A stretch of DNA of 49,530 nt from positions 1 to 49,530 of the forward strand of contig NZ_JAKCNS010000008.1 of assembly GCF_021440345.1 (NCBI RefSeq), in the 5' to 3' direction. Both the position numbers and the translations under genes were made by a program. A model generated the notes under the pieces. The model saw only the letters and a list, made by a program, of their open reading frames with translations, ran no database searches and had not been told where the DNA came from. Source of the DNA: Kluyvera intermedia (GTDB taxonomy: Bacteria; Pseudomonadota; Gammaproteobacteria; Enterobacterales; Enterobacteriaceae). This document shows positions 37,907 through 47,752 of this stretch, in pieces (position 1 is the first letter of the stretch; every line of letters begins with the position of its first letter).

Positions 37907-39168
37907 CAGCCGCGCGCTCCTTTATGACCGGCGGAATGGCCTTCTGCCGCCGCCGGTTTTTCAGCGCTGGCAGCGGTCGCATCGTGTGCGGTGACGACTT
38001 CGACCTTCGCGCCTTCGGTCAAGCGATCGATACCATCGGTGACGACCCGGTCGCCTGCGGAGAGCCCGGCGTCGATAACCACTTTCAGGCTATCCTGGAT
38101 TCCCGGTACCACGGTGTGTTTGCTGACTTTATTCTCACTATTGAGCACCCACACGAAGTGGCCATCGTTACCCATCTGCAATGCGGCGGTTGGGATCACC
38201 ACGGCGTTTTGTTGGGTATCCACCAGCATGCGGGCGTTGACGAATTGGTTAGGGAACAGCGCGTCGTCCTGGTTATTAAAACGGGCTTTGAGCTTAATGG
38301 TGCCGGTGGTGGCATCAATTTGGTTATCGAGGCTTAACAGCGTACCGTCGCTGAGCTTGGTTTTGTTGGTGCGATCCCAGGCTTCAACCGCCAGCGCTTT
38401 GCCCGCTTTTTGTGCGGCGACGACGGTGGCGATGTCATTTTCTGGCAGCGTAAAAATCAGATCTATCGGGTGCGTTTGCGTCAGCACCACAATCCCGGTG
38501 GTGTCGCCGCTGGAAATCTGGTTGCCAATATCGACCTGTTTTAAACCGACGCGGCCATCGATAGGCGCGGTAATACGGCTCCAGGTGAGCTGGAGCTGTG
38601 CGCTGGCGACCGACGCTTCATCGGCTTTAATGGTGCCTTCGGTTTCGCTCACCAGCGACTGCTGGGTGTCGAGTTCCTGACGAGAAACAAGATTGGTTTT
38701 CACCAGTTGCTGGTAGCGCGCGAGATCGCGGCGGGCGTTGGCAAGAGTGGCTTTATCTTTCGCCAGCTGTCCCTGGGCTTGCGCCAGCGCGACTTTGAAT
38801 TGACTCGGATCGATTTCTGCTAGCAAATCGCCGGCTTTAACCTGCTGTCCTTCCTGGAAATGAATGGCCATCAACTGGCCGTCCACGCGGCTTCTGACGG
38901 TGACCGTGTTGGCGGCGGTAATGGTGCCTAACCCGCTTAAGTAACGCGGTACGGCCTCACTGGTGGCAGTGGCTGCCTGAACCGGTGCCAGCGTGGCGCC
39001 GAAACGACCACCATGGCGCCCTCCACCCGCAGGTGCACCAGCGGGTTTGGCGGCGCCAGAGTCCGAATTATTTGAATTACTGCTGAAATGCCAGATGCCT
39101 ACCGCCCCCGCGATAATCACCAGCAAGGCCAGCGCAATTCGCCAGCGAGTGTTATGACTGCCTTTCAT
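37906..39168 (-). CDS. mdtA: MdtA, periplasmic adaptor of the MdtABC pump
   Basis: 420 residues from the ATG at 39168 ([20 protein letters not shown]); the frame stays open to 39279 but the extension has no homologue. N-terminal membrane anchor (~10-27), Gly/Pro-rich linker, then the HlyD/AcrA adaptor core: barrel/lipoyl [19 protein letters not shown], a coiled-coil hairpin (~110-180), and the second lipoyl half [18 protein letters not shown]. It joins MdtBC to TolC. First gene of the operon. Confidence 0.96.
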   Translation of the reverse strand: MKGSHNTRWRIALALLVIIAGAVGIWHFSSNSNNSDSGAAKPAGAPAGGGRHGGRFGATLAPVQAATATSEAVPRYLSGLGTITAANTVTVRSRVDGQLMAIHFQEGQQVKAGDLLAEIDPSQFKVALAQAQGQLAKDKATLANARRDLARYQQLVKTNLVSRQELDTQQSLVSETEGTIKADEASVASAQLQLTWSRITAPIDGRVGLKQVDIGNQISSGDTTGIVVLTQTHPIDLIFTLPENDIATVVAAQKAGKALAVEAWDRTNKTKLSDGTLLSLDNQIDATTGTIKLKARFNNQDDALFPNQFVNARMLVDTQQNAVVIPTAALQMGNDGHFVWVLNSENKVSKHTVVPGIQDSLKVVIDAGLSAGDRVVTDGIDRLTEGAKVEVVTAHDATAASAEKPAAAEGHSAGHKGARG

Positions 39169-39378
39169 TGTTATACGTGTCTCTTCCTGAATCATTCCAC
39201 GAAATGATACTAGTTTAGTTACGGAACGCTCAGAAAAAATGGAGGAAATATGAAAGACGGCGAGAATCGTCCGAAACACGAGCGGCTTTACGAGTAGGCT
39301 CGCAAAGCGAGGGGATGAAACGGCGCAAAACGACTGTTGGTGGTACCGTCAGCGGCGTTTAGCGAGGTGCTAAAACAG
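39169..39378 (-). promoter_or_regulatory. mdtA upstream region with a possible BaeR site
   Basis: About 210 bases upstream of mdtA. On the minus strand, TTTCCTCCATTTTTTCTG (39232-39249) resembles the BaeR box as I recall it (TTTTTCTCCAT-type), about 65-80 bases before the ATG. I see no strong sigma-70 pair. Confidence 0.4.
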
Positions 39379-39512
39379 GAAAGCCCCTCCTGACGAAGGG
39401 GCCTAATATAAGGAAAGGGTTATGATGAACATGGTCATCATACTGGTGATACTCTTAGTCATTAGCTTACCGGCTTACTAAGACACCAGGGGGAGGAGTA
39501 ATCCTCCCTTAC
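39379..39512 (-). ncRNA. sib: Sib antisense RNA (antitoxin)
   Basis: Antisense to the whole ibs gene. Starts about 39512 (GTAAGGGAGGATTACTCCTCC, conserved 5' hairpin). Ends in GCCCCT-TCGTCAGG-AGGGGC followed by TTT near 39379. Length ~134, like E. coli SibA-E (about 140). It pairs with ibs mRNA over its full length and blocks expression (family knowledge). Ends are estimated. Confidence 0.82.
39422..39481 (+). CDS. ibs: Ibs toxic hydrophobic peptide (type I toxin)
   Basis: 19 residues: MMNMVIILVILLVISLPAY. Nearly all-hydrophobic with the MM start and -AY end of E. coli Ibs toxins, which insert in the inner membrane and depolarise it. A good ribosome site, AAGGAAAGGG, lies just before. It overlaps the Sib RNA on the other strand. 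E. coli K-12 has two such loci (ibsA, ibsB) beside mdtA; only one is seen here. Confidence 0.85.
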   Translation: MMNMVIILVILLVISLPAY

Positions 39513-39561
39513 CCTAACTCCTTTACGATAGGTTGAAAAAGCAGCGAAGTCAACGGTCCGA

Positions 39562-40923
39562 TCAGGCGAAAACCACCTGCGCCCAGCGAGCAAGACCGGC
39601 AGTCACCGAGCCAAAATCATCGCCGCCGGCGATAGGAATGCCCGGCAGCTGCTCGGCTAGCGCTTTCTTAATCAGCGGGGAGCGGGCGCTACCGCCGGTT
39701 AAGTAGATAACGTCGGGTTTTTCGCTGCTGTTTTCCAGCGCCAGCTGTACCTGCTCAAGAATACGCGTCAGCGGCTGATTCAGCGCGGCCTCAAGCCCGT
39801 CCTGGCTGATGGCGGTGGCTAATGCGTCGCTGATAAACGGCAGCGCAGTATTGATTTGTGCATTCTCGGACAAAGCGATTTTGCTCTCTTCCGCACTGCG
39901 CACCAGGCGATAGCTTAAACGTTGTTGCCACACTTTATACAGCAGCGAGACTTTCTCGGCATCACGGGCGTCACGTGCCAGATCGCGCAGCAGGCGACCG
40001 TTGGCAGCGCTGTAAAAATCGGTTTGCGCCGGGACATCGTTAATCGCCACCGCATTCCACCACGGCAGAATCGGCAGGGCGATGCCTTTTTCGGTCTCGC
40101 CGCCCATGCCCAGCAGCGGCATCAGGCTCTTAAAGGCCAGCGCGATGTCGAGATCGTTCCCGCCGACGCGACAGCCGCTGTGGCCGAGCAGGCTCTGTTC
40201 GCGGTCGTGACGAGTGCGCCACTGTGGCCCCATCAGTAAAACGGAGCAGTCGGTGGTCCCGCCGCCGATATCCACCACCAGCACGCGTTTTTCGTCGCGG
40301 AGGGTGGCTTCAAAATCAAGACCGGCGGCAACCGGTTCGTACTGGAATACAACTTCGCGGAAACCGGCGCGTTTCGCTGCGCGTTCAAGGATTCCAACCG
40401 CCTGCGCGTTGGCCTCATCTCCGCCAAGCCCCTGGAAGTTTATCGGGCGGCCAATCACCGCTTGATCCAGTCTGTCCTGCAGCTGCGACTGCGCCTGCTG
40501 ACGGATATGCAGCATCATGGAGCAGACTAAATCTTCGAATACCGCCACCTGCTGCGGTTTAAGCCCATTCGCGCCGAGGAAGGATTTCGGCGACTTCACG
40601 AAGTAGACCTCTTCCGGGTCAGTGATGTATTGCTTGAGCGACGCCAGGCCAAACTGCACGCTGTTGCTCAGTACATCGATATCTTCATCGCGGTTGTAGT
40701 TGATGGCCCGACGCAGCAACGCCTGGGTTTCATCACCCGAAGCCGGAACCTGGTGGTGGCGGTACAGCCACTCGCTCACCGATTCGCGCGTCGGCGCAGA
40801 CAGCATCGAAGGCAGCAGCGTGCTGCCGTTTTCCATCATCAGCATGCGCGGTGCGCCATCCTGCATCACGGCGATAGAACAGTTCGCTGTCCCGTAGTCA
40901 AAACCAATAAACACGTCAATCAT
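39562..40923 (-). CDS. yegD: YegD, Hsp70-like ATPase
   Basis: 453 residues from ATG 40923 (MIDVFIGFDYGTANCSIAVM); an ATG six bases upstream is possible. Actin/Hsp70-type ATPase domain: phosphate-1 FIGFDYGTANC, connect-1 and phosphate-2 VLVVDIGGGTTDCSVLL (~215), adenosine motif VIYLTGGSARSPLI (~405). It lacks a substrate-binding domain, as in E. coli YegD. Client unknown. Divergent from alkA. Confidence 0.95.
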   Translation of the reverse strand: MIDVFIGFDYGTANCSIAVMQDGAPRMLMMENGSTLLPSMLSAPTRESVSEWLYRHHQVPASGDETQALLRRAINYNRDEDIDVLSNSVQFGLASLKQYITDPEEVYFVKSPKSFLGANGLKPQQVAVFEDLVCSMMLHIRQQAQSQLQDRLDQAVIGRPINFQGLGGDEANAQAVGILERAAKRAGFREVVFQYEPVAAGLDFEATLRDEKRVLVVDIGGGTTDCSVLLMGPQWRTRHDREQSLLGHSGCRVGGNDLDIALAFKSLMPLLGMGGETEKGIALPILPWWNAVAINDVPAQTDFYSAANGRLLRDLARDARDAEKVSLLYKVWQQRLSYRLVRSAEESKIALSENAQINTALPFISDALATAISQDGLEAALNQPLTRILEQVQLALENSSEKPDVIYLTGGSARSPLIKKALAEQLPGIPIAGGDDFGSVTAGLARWAQVVFA

Positions 40924-41061
40924 CCCCATGCCAGTGAAGAAAGGGGGGCGACTTTAGCGGAATGTTGGGGAGGCGGCAACTGGAATATGAAAGCAAGGTC
41001 ATCCCGGCGATTAACCGCTATGCTGTAACCTTCTCGCGATTTCCATGTATAAGGACTGACG

Positions 41062-41919
41062 ATGTTTGAACTGCCGTGGCTCCCGCCGTACGACTGGCAC
41101 TGGATGTTCAATTTTTTACAGGCGCGTGCCGTAAACGGTATCGAACGTTTTCAAGACGGTAGCTATATCCGCAGCTGGCGCAGTGGGGCACATTGCGGGT
41201 TGATTACCATGACGCCAGATGAGACGCGGCAGGTGCTGCGCGTCCAGCTGACTCCAGGTTTATTACCGGTGGAAAATCAGGCGCGTGAAGGCGTGATAAA
41301 GCTGTTGGATTTAGCCTGCTGTCCGCAGCCAATTCAGCAGGCACTGGGCACGCTGGCGGCTTCCCGTCCAGGACTGCGGCTGCCCGGCTCACTCAATGTT
41401 TTTGAGCAGGGCGTGCGGGCTATTCTCGGACAGCTGGTGAGCGTGGCGATGGCTGCGCGGCTAACGGGAAAAGTAGTGGCCCGATACGGTGAACCGCTGG
41501 TGGAAGGCGAAGGGTTCATGCTATTCCCAACGGCGGAACGCTTAGCGGCAGCGGACCCGGCGGAATTGAAAACGCTGGGAATGCCGCTAAAACGCGCGGA
41601 GTCGCTGATCCATTTTGCTCATGCGATGTTGAACGGTGAACTGGCCGCCACGCAGCCGGACGACGTTGAGCAGGCGCTCAAAGCGCTGCAGCAATATCCG
41701 GGAATCGGCCGCTGGACGGCCAATTATTTCGCGCTGCGCGGCTGGCAGGCGAAGGATATTTTTCTGCCCGATGATTACCTGATTAAACAGCGTTTCCCGG
41801 GCATGACGCCCGCACAGATACGCCGCTACGCTGAGCGCTGGCAGCCCTGGCGTTCTTACGCGTTATTGCATATCTGGTATTCAGAGACCTGGTCGCCGGA
41901 GTGCGATGCTGGCGTGTAA
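41062..41919 (+). CDS. alkA: 3-methyladenine DNA glycosylase II
   Basis: 285 residues (E. coli 282). N-terminal AlkA domain, then the helix-hairpin-helix GPD fold: LNVFEQGVRAILGQLVSVA (~112), hairpin QQYPGIGRWTANYFALRG (~212) and catalytic Asp238 in FLPDDYLIKQ. It excises alkylated bases such as 3-methyladenine. Ribosome site AAGGA. In E. coli Ada activates it; no Ada box was searched for. Its 3' end overlaps the converging yegE frame by 64 bases. Confidence 0.96.
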   Translation: MFELPWLPPYDWHWMFNFLQARAVNGIERFQDGSYIRSWRSGAHCGLITMTPDETRQVLRVQLTPGLLPVENQAREGVIKLLDLACCPQPIQQALGTLAASRPGLRLPGSLNVFEQGVRAILGQLVSVAMAARLTGKVVARYGEPLVEGEGFMLFPTAERLAAADPAELKTLGMPLKRAESLIHFAHAMLNGELAATQPDDVEQALKALQQYPGIGRWTANYFALRGWQAKDIFLPDDYLIKQRFPGMTPAQIRRYAERWQPWRSYALLHIWYSETWSPECDAGV

Positions 41920-44132
41920 ACCGTCACAATACCGCGACCATTATTTTTCGAGGTATAGCAGGCCGTGTCGGCCTGTACCAGCGCTTCAGCGAGGCTGGCG
42001 TTGTGTTCGTGAATCAACGTCAAGCCGGCGCTGGCACCAATTCGATGCAGGCGCCCGCCCCAGGTAAACTCGTAATGGTTGATGGCGTCGACCACCCGCT
42101 CGCAGGCGCTCAGCGCCTGTTCGGTTGAGCAGTGACGAATGATAAAGCCGAACTCATCGCCGCCCAGGCGCGCCAGAATATCGCTGGGCCGCAGTATGGA
42201 GCGCATTAGGGTCGCCATTTCGTGCAGCAGCGCATCTCCCGCCGCGTGACCGGCGCTGTCGTTGACCGCTTTAAAGAAATCGAGATCGAGCATCACCAGC
42301 GCATGCGACTGATGACCGCCCGGCAGCAGTTTCAGCAGCCCCTTTAACTGACTTTCGAAGCTGGAGCGGTTTGGCAAACCGGTTAGCGCATCGTGCGTTG
42401 CGCTGTAGCTTAACTGACGTAGCAACTTACGTGACTCGGTGACATCCTGAATAACCAGCACAAAGCCGATACGTTCGCCTTCCTGCGTGTTCAACGGCGT
42501 CATGGTGTAATGAATATCGAAGTTTCCGCCGTAACGGTTTTGCAGGATTTTATCGTGCTCGGCTTCGCCGTTTGATTTCTCTTCGGCGTTAAGTTGATTG
42601 AGCGTGAAGCCGTCACTGCCGTAGGTGATACGCAAGACCTCAAGAAGGGGTTTGCCCTGGGCTTCGTTTTGCTTCCAGCCGCTCATTTTTTCGGCCACTG
42701 GATTCATAAAGATAATCTTTTGCTGATTATCGGTACTGATCACCGCTTCACGAATCGAGTCCAGCGTAATATGCAGCCGTTCTTTTTCCTGGAATAGCGC
42801 TTCGTTGGCTTGAGTGATTCGCGTCATCAATTGTTTATTGGCTTCACGGCTTTTTTTCAGAGAGTTAATGTCTTCAATTTGCTTAATGAAATAGAGCGGC
42901 GTGCCGTCATCGTGACGAACCAGAGAGACGGCCAGCAGCGCCCACACAACCTCACCCCCGCGCGTGCAGTAGCGTTTTTCCAGTGAGTAACTGTTGATTT
43001 CACCGCGCACCAGCCGGTCAAGCTGGGCCAGATCTTCGGCTAAATCCTCGTGCCAGGTCACCTGCTGGAAGGTCATGCGATGCAGCTCTTCCTGGCTATA
43101 ACCGAGGAAATGGCACAGGGCCTTATTCACCTGGAGCCACTGCCCGTAGGTATCGACCACCGCCATGCCGATAGCGGAATATTCCATGGCGTTGCGAAAA
43201 CGCATTTCGCTCTCGGCAATGTGTCGCCGATCGCTGTTCACCGCGTGCATGGCAATACTCATGACGCCGGTAGGAAGGAGCACCATCAGGAACGGCAGCC
43301 CCGGCATGTTGTTGAGTTGGTAGCTACTGAGCGTGGTCTCAATCATGTGCTGAACAACCGGATGATGGGCAGTTAAGGTGAGTACCGCCATCAGGGTTAT
43401 CAGAAAAATAAGGAAGGCTTCTATGCGTGGCAGGCGCACGGCGGCCCACATGAGCAGCACCATAATGAAGGTAAATGGCCACGGCAAATAGAGAATCGAC
43501 AGCAGGCTCAGCGTCAGGGTAATCAGCGTGGTCGCCAGGGTTGAAATAAGCTGTCGGGTGTTGCGGTAGCTTTGGAAGAACTGTGCATTAAGGAGCAGTC
43601 CTAGCGGTACGAGGGCCAGTGCGCCTGTCGCTTCGGCAACTATCCAGGTGAGCAGCGTTTGCAGCGTATTCTCACCCGGGATCAAACCGCCAATCAATAT
43701 GCCGCCCAGTAGCGGTGGCACCAGCGCGCAGGCAATTGCCATGCGTGTCCAGTCACGTAGGTTTCTCAGCGGATTATCAAATACCAGCCAGCGGCGCAGC
43801 AACAGCGCGCCAACCAGCGCTTCCAGCACATCGATAAGCGGATACCACAGGGTCACCGTTGAAAATGAGTACAACCAGGTGGCGGCTATAAGCCCCAGAA
43901 TGCCGGCAAGGGCGATGCCAGGCCACAGCTTCACGTTGAAGCGATAAAAGGCCGCCGTCATGATTGCCGTCGGAAACCAGACCGGAGAAAGATCGCTGGG
44001 TTTGTGTAGCAGCGTGAATGAGAAAAGCGTAAACAGGAAGGTCGCGATTCCCAGACCGAAGAGTATCTGCGTCGAGTGAAGTGATGATGTTGGGATAAGG
44101 GAAATACGCTGGTTTTCTTTCTTCATTACCAC
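41856..44132 (-). CDS. yegE: YegE/DgcE-type diguanylate cyclase lacking the EAL domain
   Basis: 758 residues. MASE1 membrane sensor of ~8-10 segments (~20-300), PAS (~310-430), short coiled coil, PAS (~455-570), GGDEF (~580-745) with intact GGDEF at 657-661 and an RxxD inhibitory site just upstream (RPSD). E. coli YegE (about 1105 residues) continues into a degenerate EAL domain; here the protein stops soon after GGDEF, and its last ~20 codons overlap alkA. Active c-di-GMP synthase expected, as its GGDEF residues are intact. In E. coli it feeds c-di-GMP into curli control. Confidence 0.9.
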   Translation of the reverse strand: MVMKKENQRISLIPTSSLHSTQILFGLGIATFLFTLFSFTLLHKPSDLSPVWFPTAIMTAAFYRFNVKLWPGIALAGILGLIAATWLYSFSTVTLWYPLIDVLEALVGALLLRRWLVFDNPLRNLRDWTRMAIACALVPPLLGGILIGGLIPGENTLQTLLTWIVAEATGALALVPLGLLLNAQFFQSYRNTRQLISTLATTLITLTLSLLSILYLPWPFTFIMVLLMWAAVRLPRIEAFLIFLITLMAVLTLTAHHPVVQHMIETTLSSYQLNNMPGLPFLMVLLPTGVMSIAMHAVNSDRRHIAESEMRFRNAMEYSAIGMAVVDTYGQWLQVNKALCHFLGYSQEELHRMTFQQVTWHEDLAEDLAQLDRLVRGEINSYSLEKRYCTRGGEVVWALLAVSLVRHDDGTPLYFIKQIEDINSLKKSREANKQLMTRITQANEALFQEKERLHITLDSIREAVISTDNQQKIIFMNPVAEKMSGWKQNEAQGKPLLEVLRITYGSDGFTLNQLNAEEKSNGEAEHDKILQNRYGGNFDIHYTMTPLNTQEGERIGFVLVIQDVTESRKLLRQLSYSATHDALTGLPNRSSFESQLKGLLKLLPGGHQSHALVMLDLDFFKAVNDSAGHAAGDALLHEMATLMRSILRPSDILARLGGDEFGFIIRHCSTEQALSACERVVDAINHYEFTWGGRLHRIGASAGLTLIHEHNASLAEALVQADTACYTSKNNGRGIVTVYTPASHSGDQVSEYQICNNA

Positions 44133-44478
44133 ATTTTCCGGAGATATTCTCTCCGGCCATACCGAGATTAACCCCGATTATGCATCATCTTTGGCGCTGT
44201 TTATCGGATCTACGACACTAATTGACAATAATCGTCGAATAGTGCGATTTGTAATATTCCATTGATGAAGAATGGCTTAAGCCAGAAACAATCCTCGGTG
44301 CTGGCTACCTTTTGTCGCCGCAGATCGGTGTATACGACTGGTATCGTTGCCTTGAAATCCCTATAATTGCCGCGTTTGGCGCTAATACGCGGGATTATTC
44401 GCAGCACCCCTTTGTTGAATAGTCATCTCTATTCGCGCCGTCCTTCCTTTCATCCAGGTTAATCGGGTCGCAAAATTT
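44133..44478. other. Divergent yegE-udk promoter region
   Basis: About 345 bases, no gene. TATAAT at 44362-44367, followed by TGCCGCG, is a good -10 for udk, but no matching -35 is clear. A TTGACA at 44222-44227 has no -10 at proper spacing. A 65-codon minus frame here is not convincing. Confidence 0.5.
44362..44367 (+). promoter_or_regulatory. Probable udk -10 element
   Basis: Perfect TATAAT with a GC-rich discriminator-like run (TGCCGCG), about 110 bases before the udk ATG. The -35 is weak. Confidence 0.45.
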
Positions 44479-45120
44479 ATGACTGATAAGTCTCATCAGT
44501 GCGTCATTGTAGGTATCGCCGGCGCATCGGCTTCAGGTAAAAGTCTTATTGCTAGTACGCTGTATCGCGAGTTGCGCGAACAGGTGGGCGATGAGCATAT
44601 CGGTGTTATTCCTGAAGATAGCTATTATAAAGACCAAAGTCACCTGTCTATGGAAGATCGGGTTAAAACCAACTATGACCATCCAAACGCGATGGATCAC
44701 AGCCTGTTGTTCCAGCATCTGCAGACCCTCAAGCGCGGCAATCCTATTGAGTTACCGGTTTACAGCTATGTCGAGCATACCCGTAAGCAGGAAACGATTC
44801 ATATCGAACCGAAAAAAGTGATTATTCTTGAAGGTATCCTGCTGCTGACCGACGCGCGCCTGCGCGATGAGATGAATTTCTCTATCTTTGTCGATACGCC
44901 GCTCGATATCTGCCTGATGCGTCGTATCAAGCGGGATGTCAACGAACGCGGTCGCTCGATGGACTCGGTGATGGCGCAGTATCAGAAAACGGTACGCCCA
45001 ATGTTCCTGCAGTTTATTGAACCTTCCAAGCAGTACGCCGATATCATCGTGCCGCGCGGCGGTAAAAACCGCATCGCCATCGATATTCTGAAAGCGAAAA
45101 TTAGTCAGTTTTTTGAATAA
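44479..45120 (+). CDS. udk: Uridine/cytidine kinase
   Basis: 213 residues, the E. coli length. Phosphorylates uridine and cytidine with GTP or ATP in pyrimidine salvage. Walker [12 protein letters not shown] near the N-terminus, substrate region [18 protein letters not shown] and [13 protein letters not shown], and lid [13 protein letters not shown] (~150). Followed by dcd 78 bases downstream on the same strand, a likely pyrimidine-salvage unit. Confidence 0.97.
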   Translation: MTDKSHQCVIVGIAGASASGKSLIASTLYRELREQVGDEHIGVIPEDSYYKDQSHLSMEDRVKTNYDHPNAMDHSLLFQHLQTLKRGNPIELPVYSYVEHTRKQETIHIEPKKVIILEGILLLTDARLRDEMNFSIFVDTPLDICLMRRIKRDVNERGRSMDSVMAQYQKTVRPMFLQFIEPSKQYADIIVPRGGKNRIAIDILKAKISQFFE

Positions 45121-45198
45121 GTCACGTGAATTGTGTAACGTGCCTTAAAAGCCCTTAACCATGCCGGAAGAGGGCAGGTAGTAAAACAGGAGAATGAT

Positions 45199-45780
45199 AT
45201 GCGTCTGTGTGACCGAGATATAGAAGCCTGGCTGGACGAAGGGCGACTGTCGATCAATCCGCGCCCGCCCGTTGAGCGTATCAATGGCGCAACGGTTGAC
45301 GTGCGTTTAGGCAATAAATTTCGCACCTTTAGCGGTCATACGGCGGCCTATATCGATTTAAGCGGGCCGAAAGCTGAAGTTAGCGCGGCGCTGGATCGGG
45401 TAATGAGCGATGAAATCGTGCTGCCGGAAGGCGACGCGTTCTACCTGCATCCGGGGGAACTGGCGCTGGCGGTGACGCTGGAATCCGTTACGCTACCGGC
45501 AGATTTAGTGGGCTGGCTCGATGGGCGTTCTTCATTGGCGCGTCTGGGGCTGATGGTTCACGTGACGGCGCACCGTATCGACCCAGGCTGGTCGGGTTGC
45601 ATCGTGCTTGAGTTCTACAACTCCGGCAAGCTGCCGCTGGCGCTGCGTCCGGGCATGCTGATTGGCGCACTAAGTTTTGAGCCGCTTTCAGGCCCGGCCG
45701 CGCGTCCCTATAACCGTCGTGAAGATGCGAAATATCGCGATCAGCAGGGTGCGGTTGCCAGTCGTATTGATAAAGACTGA
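45199..45780 (+). CDS. dcd: dCTP deaminase
   Basis: 193 residues, the E. coli length. Converts dCTP to dUTP, the main route to dTMP in enteric bacteria. Motifs: [12 protein letters not shown] (~33), [11 protein letters not shown] (~110) and the catalytic-Glu region [12 protein letters not shown] (~133). The ATG follows AACAGGAG. Co-directional with udk and asmA. Confidence 0.97.
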   Translation: MRLCDRDIEAWLDEGRLSINPRPPVERINGATVDVRLGNKFRTFSGHTAAYIDLSGPKAEVSAALDRVMSDEIVLPEGDAFYLHPGELALAVTLESVTLPADLVGWLDGRSSLARLGLMVHVTAHRIDPGWSGCIVLEFYNSGKLPLALRPGMLIGALSFEPLSGPAARPYNRREDAKYRDQQGAVASRIDKD

Positions 45781-45809
45781 CCTTCCGTCGCAAACCTGAT
45801 GAGGGTGCC

Positions 45810-47657
45810 ATGAGACGAATATTGACGACGCTGATGATTCTGCTGGTAGTGCTGATTGCCGGTCTTTCATCGTTGGTGCTGCTGGTGAATCCGAACGATT
45901 TCCGCAGTTATATGGTGAAGCAGGTCGAAAGCCGTACTGGATATCAGCTTCAGCTTGATGGCTCTCTTCGCTGGCATGTCTGGCCACGGTTGAGCATTCT
46001 GTCCGGGCGGATGACGTTAACCGCGCCGGGTGCCAGCGCGCCGTTGGTCCGGGCTGACAACATGCGTCTCGACGTTGCGCTGCTGCCGTTGCTCTCGCAT
46101 CAGCTGCAGGTGAAGCAGGTGATGCTGAAAGGCGCGGTAGTGCAGCTAACGCCGCAAACCGAAGCCTCTCGCTCCGAGAATGCGCCGGTTGCGCCGAAAG
46201 GCACTTCGTTGCCGCAGGAGCCAGGCGATCGCGGATGGTCGTTTGATATCGCCGGGCTGCAGGTTGTCGATAGCGTGCTGGTGTTCCAGCACGAAGGCGA
46301 TGAGCAGCTCACCATTCGTGATATTCATCTGCAGATGGATCAGGATGCCAATCATCAGGCATCCGTCGATTTCTCCGGGCGCGTTAACCGCGACCAACGC
46401 GATTTAACGCTCAGTTTTTCCGCCCAGGTGCAGGCCGGGGACTATCCTCGTCGTCTGGATGCACAGCTGTCGCAGCTTAGCTGGCAGCTACAGGGCGCGG
46501 ATCTTCCCGCGCAGGGCATCTCCGGTAGCGGTAGCCTGAACGCTGGCTGGCAAGAAGAGGCTAAAAAGCTTAGCTTTAGCGTACTCAATCTAACCGCCAA
46601 CGATAGCGTACTCACCGGTGACGGCAGTGTGGTGCTGGGCGATGTTCCGGTATGGGCACTGAATCTTCAGTCCGACAAGCTAAATCTCGATAACCTGTTG
46701 CTGCATTCGCCGATTGCGAATAGCGACGGCGAGGCGCAAAAAGCCCAGGCCGCGCAATCGCGCCCGCGTCCAGTGATTGCCAGCAGTATCAATGTGGTCC
46801 CCTATAGCGGGCTAGCCGGTTTCAACGGTACGCTGGCGATGATGGCTAAAACGGTTATCTGGCGCGGTATGTCGTTTGCCAACGTCAGCGTACAGGCCGA
46901 GAATCAGCGGGGTTTGCTTCGTATCTCGCAGCTGGGTGGAACGCTGGATGGTGGTCAGCTTTCGTTACCCGGCACGCTGGATGCCCGCAGCGGCGCTCCG
47001 GTTGCAGAGTTTCAGCCTAAGCTCGACAATATCCAGATTGGCAGCCTGTTAAAAGCCTTTAACTATCCCATCGACATGACGGGGCTTATTTCACTGGCAG
47101 GAGATTTCTCTGGCTCGATGATTGATGCCGAGCATTTCCGTCGCGACTGGCAGGGGCAGGCGCATATTGAGATGAAGGACACCCGTACCGAAGGGTTGAA
47201 CTTCCAGCAACTGGTGCAGCAGGCGGTTGAACGTAGTACCGATATTCGCGGTCAGGATAACTACGACAGCGCCACGCGGTTGGATCAGTTTGCGGCGGAT
47301 ATTGATCTTGATAGCGGCATCATGACCTTCAGCAATATGGCCGGGCTCTCTTCGTTGATGGCGCTGACCGGCAAAGGTTCGCTGGACCTGGTCAAAGAAG
47401 AGGGCGATCTGCAGTTTGCCATCCAGGTGACCGGCGGCTGGCAGGGCCAAAGCAAGCTGGTGGATATCCTGAAAACCACTGCGATTCCGCTGCGGGTTTA
47501 CGGCAAATGGAACGAGCTGAACTACAGTCTGCAGGTTGACCAGGTGCTACGTCGTCATCTGCAAGGTGAGGCGAAGCGTCGATTGAACGATTGGGCCGAG
47601 CGTAATAAGAACACGCAGTCGGGCAAAGATGTGAAGCAATTGCTCGATAAACAGTAA
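45810..47657 (+). CDS. asmA: AsmA, envelope protein
   Basis: 615 residues (E. coli 617). One N-terminal membrane anchor (~1-24, MRRILTTLMILLVVLIAGLS), then a long periplasmic β-rich part typical of AsmA/VPS13-like bridge proteins. Features include ESRTGYQLQLDGSLRWHVWPRLSI in shortened form (~47) and the C-terminal AsmA domain (~400-560). In E. coli it affects outer-membrane assembly and lipid transport. It follows dcd by 29 bases and is ended by a strong terminator. Confidence 0.95.
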   Translation: MRRILTTLMILLVVLIAGLSSLVLLVNPNDFRSYMVKQVESRTGYQLQLDGSLRWHVWPRLSILSGRMTLTAPGASAPLVRADNMRLDVALLPLLSHQLQVKQVMLKGAVVQLTPQTEASRSENAPVAPKGTSLPQEPGDRGWSFDIAGLQVVDSVLVFQHEGDEQLTIRDIHLQMDQDANHQASVDFSGRVNRDQRDLTLSFSAQVQAGDYPRRLDAQLSQLSWQLQGADLPAQGISGSGSLNAGWQEEAKKLSFSVLNLTANDSVLTGDGSVVLGDVPVWALNLQSDKLNLDNLLLHSPIANSDGEAQKAQAAQSRPRPVIASSINVVPYSGLAGFNGTLAMMAKTVIWRGMSFANVSVQAENQRGLLRISQLGGTLDGGQLSLPGTLDARSGAPVAEFQPKLDNIQIGSLLKAFNYPIDMTGLISLAGDFSGSMIDAEHFRRDWQGQAHIEMKDTRTEGLNFQQLVQQAVERSTDIRGQDNYDSATRLDQFAADIDLDSGIMTFSNMAGLSSLMALTGKGSLDLVKEEGDLQFAIQVTGGWQGQSKLVDILKTTAIPLRVYGKWNELNYSLQVDQVLRRHLQGEAKRRLNDWAERNKNTQSGKDVKQLLDKQ

Positions 47658-47674
47658 ATAATCAGTAAAAAAGA

Positions 47675-47707
47675 ACCGGCAACGCTCAGGCTTGCCGGTT
47701 TTTTTAC
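47675..47707 (+). terminator. Terminator of asmA
   Basis: AACCGGCAA (47675-47683) with TTGCCGGTT (47693-47701), a perfect 9-bp stem with a nine-base loop and TTTTTT. A run of A before the stem makes it usable from the yegH side too. Confidence 0.88.
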
Positions 47708-47752
47708 TCTTGTCTCCCGGTCAGGTTAAACCCGCCGGGACTCTCATTTTGA

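Noticed and set aside
44222-44257. TTGACA plus TAATAT as a promoter upstream of udk
   Set aside because: Spacing between the two is about 24 bases, too long for a sigma-70 promoter.
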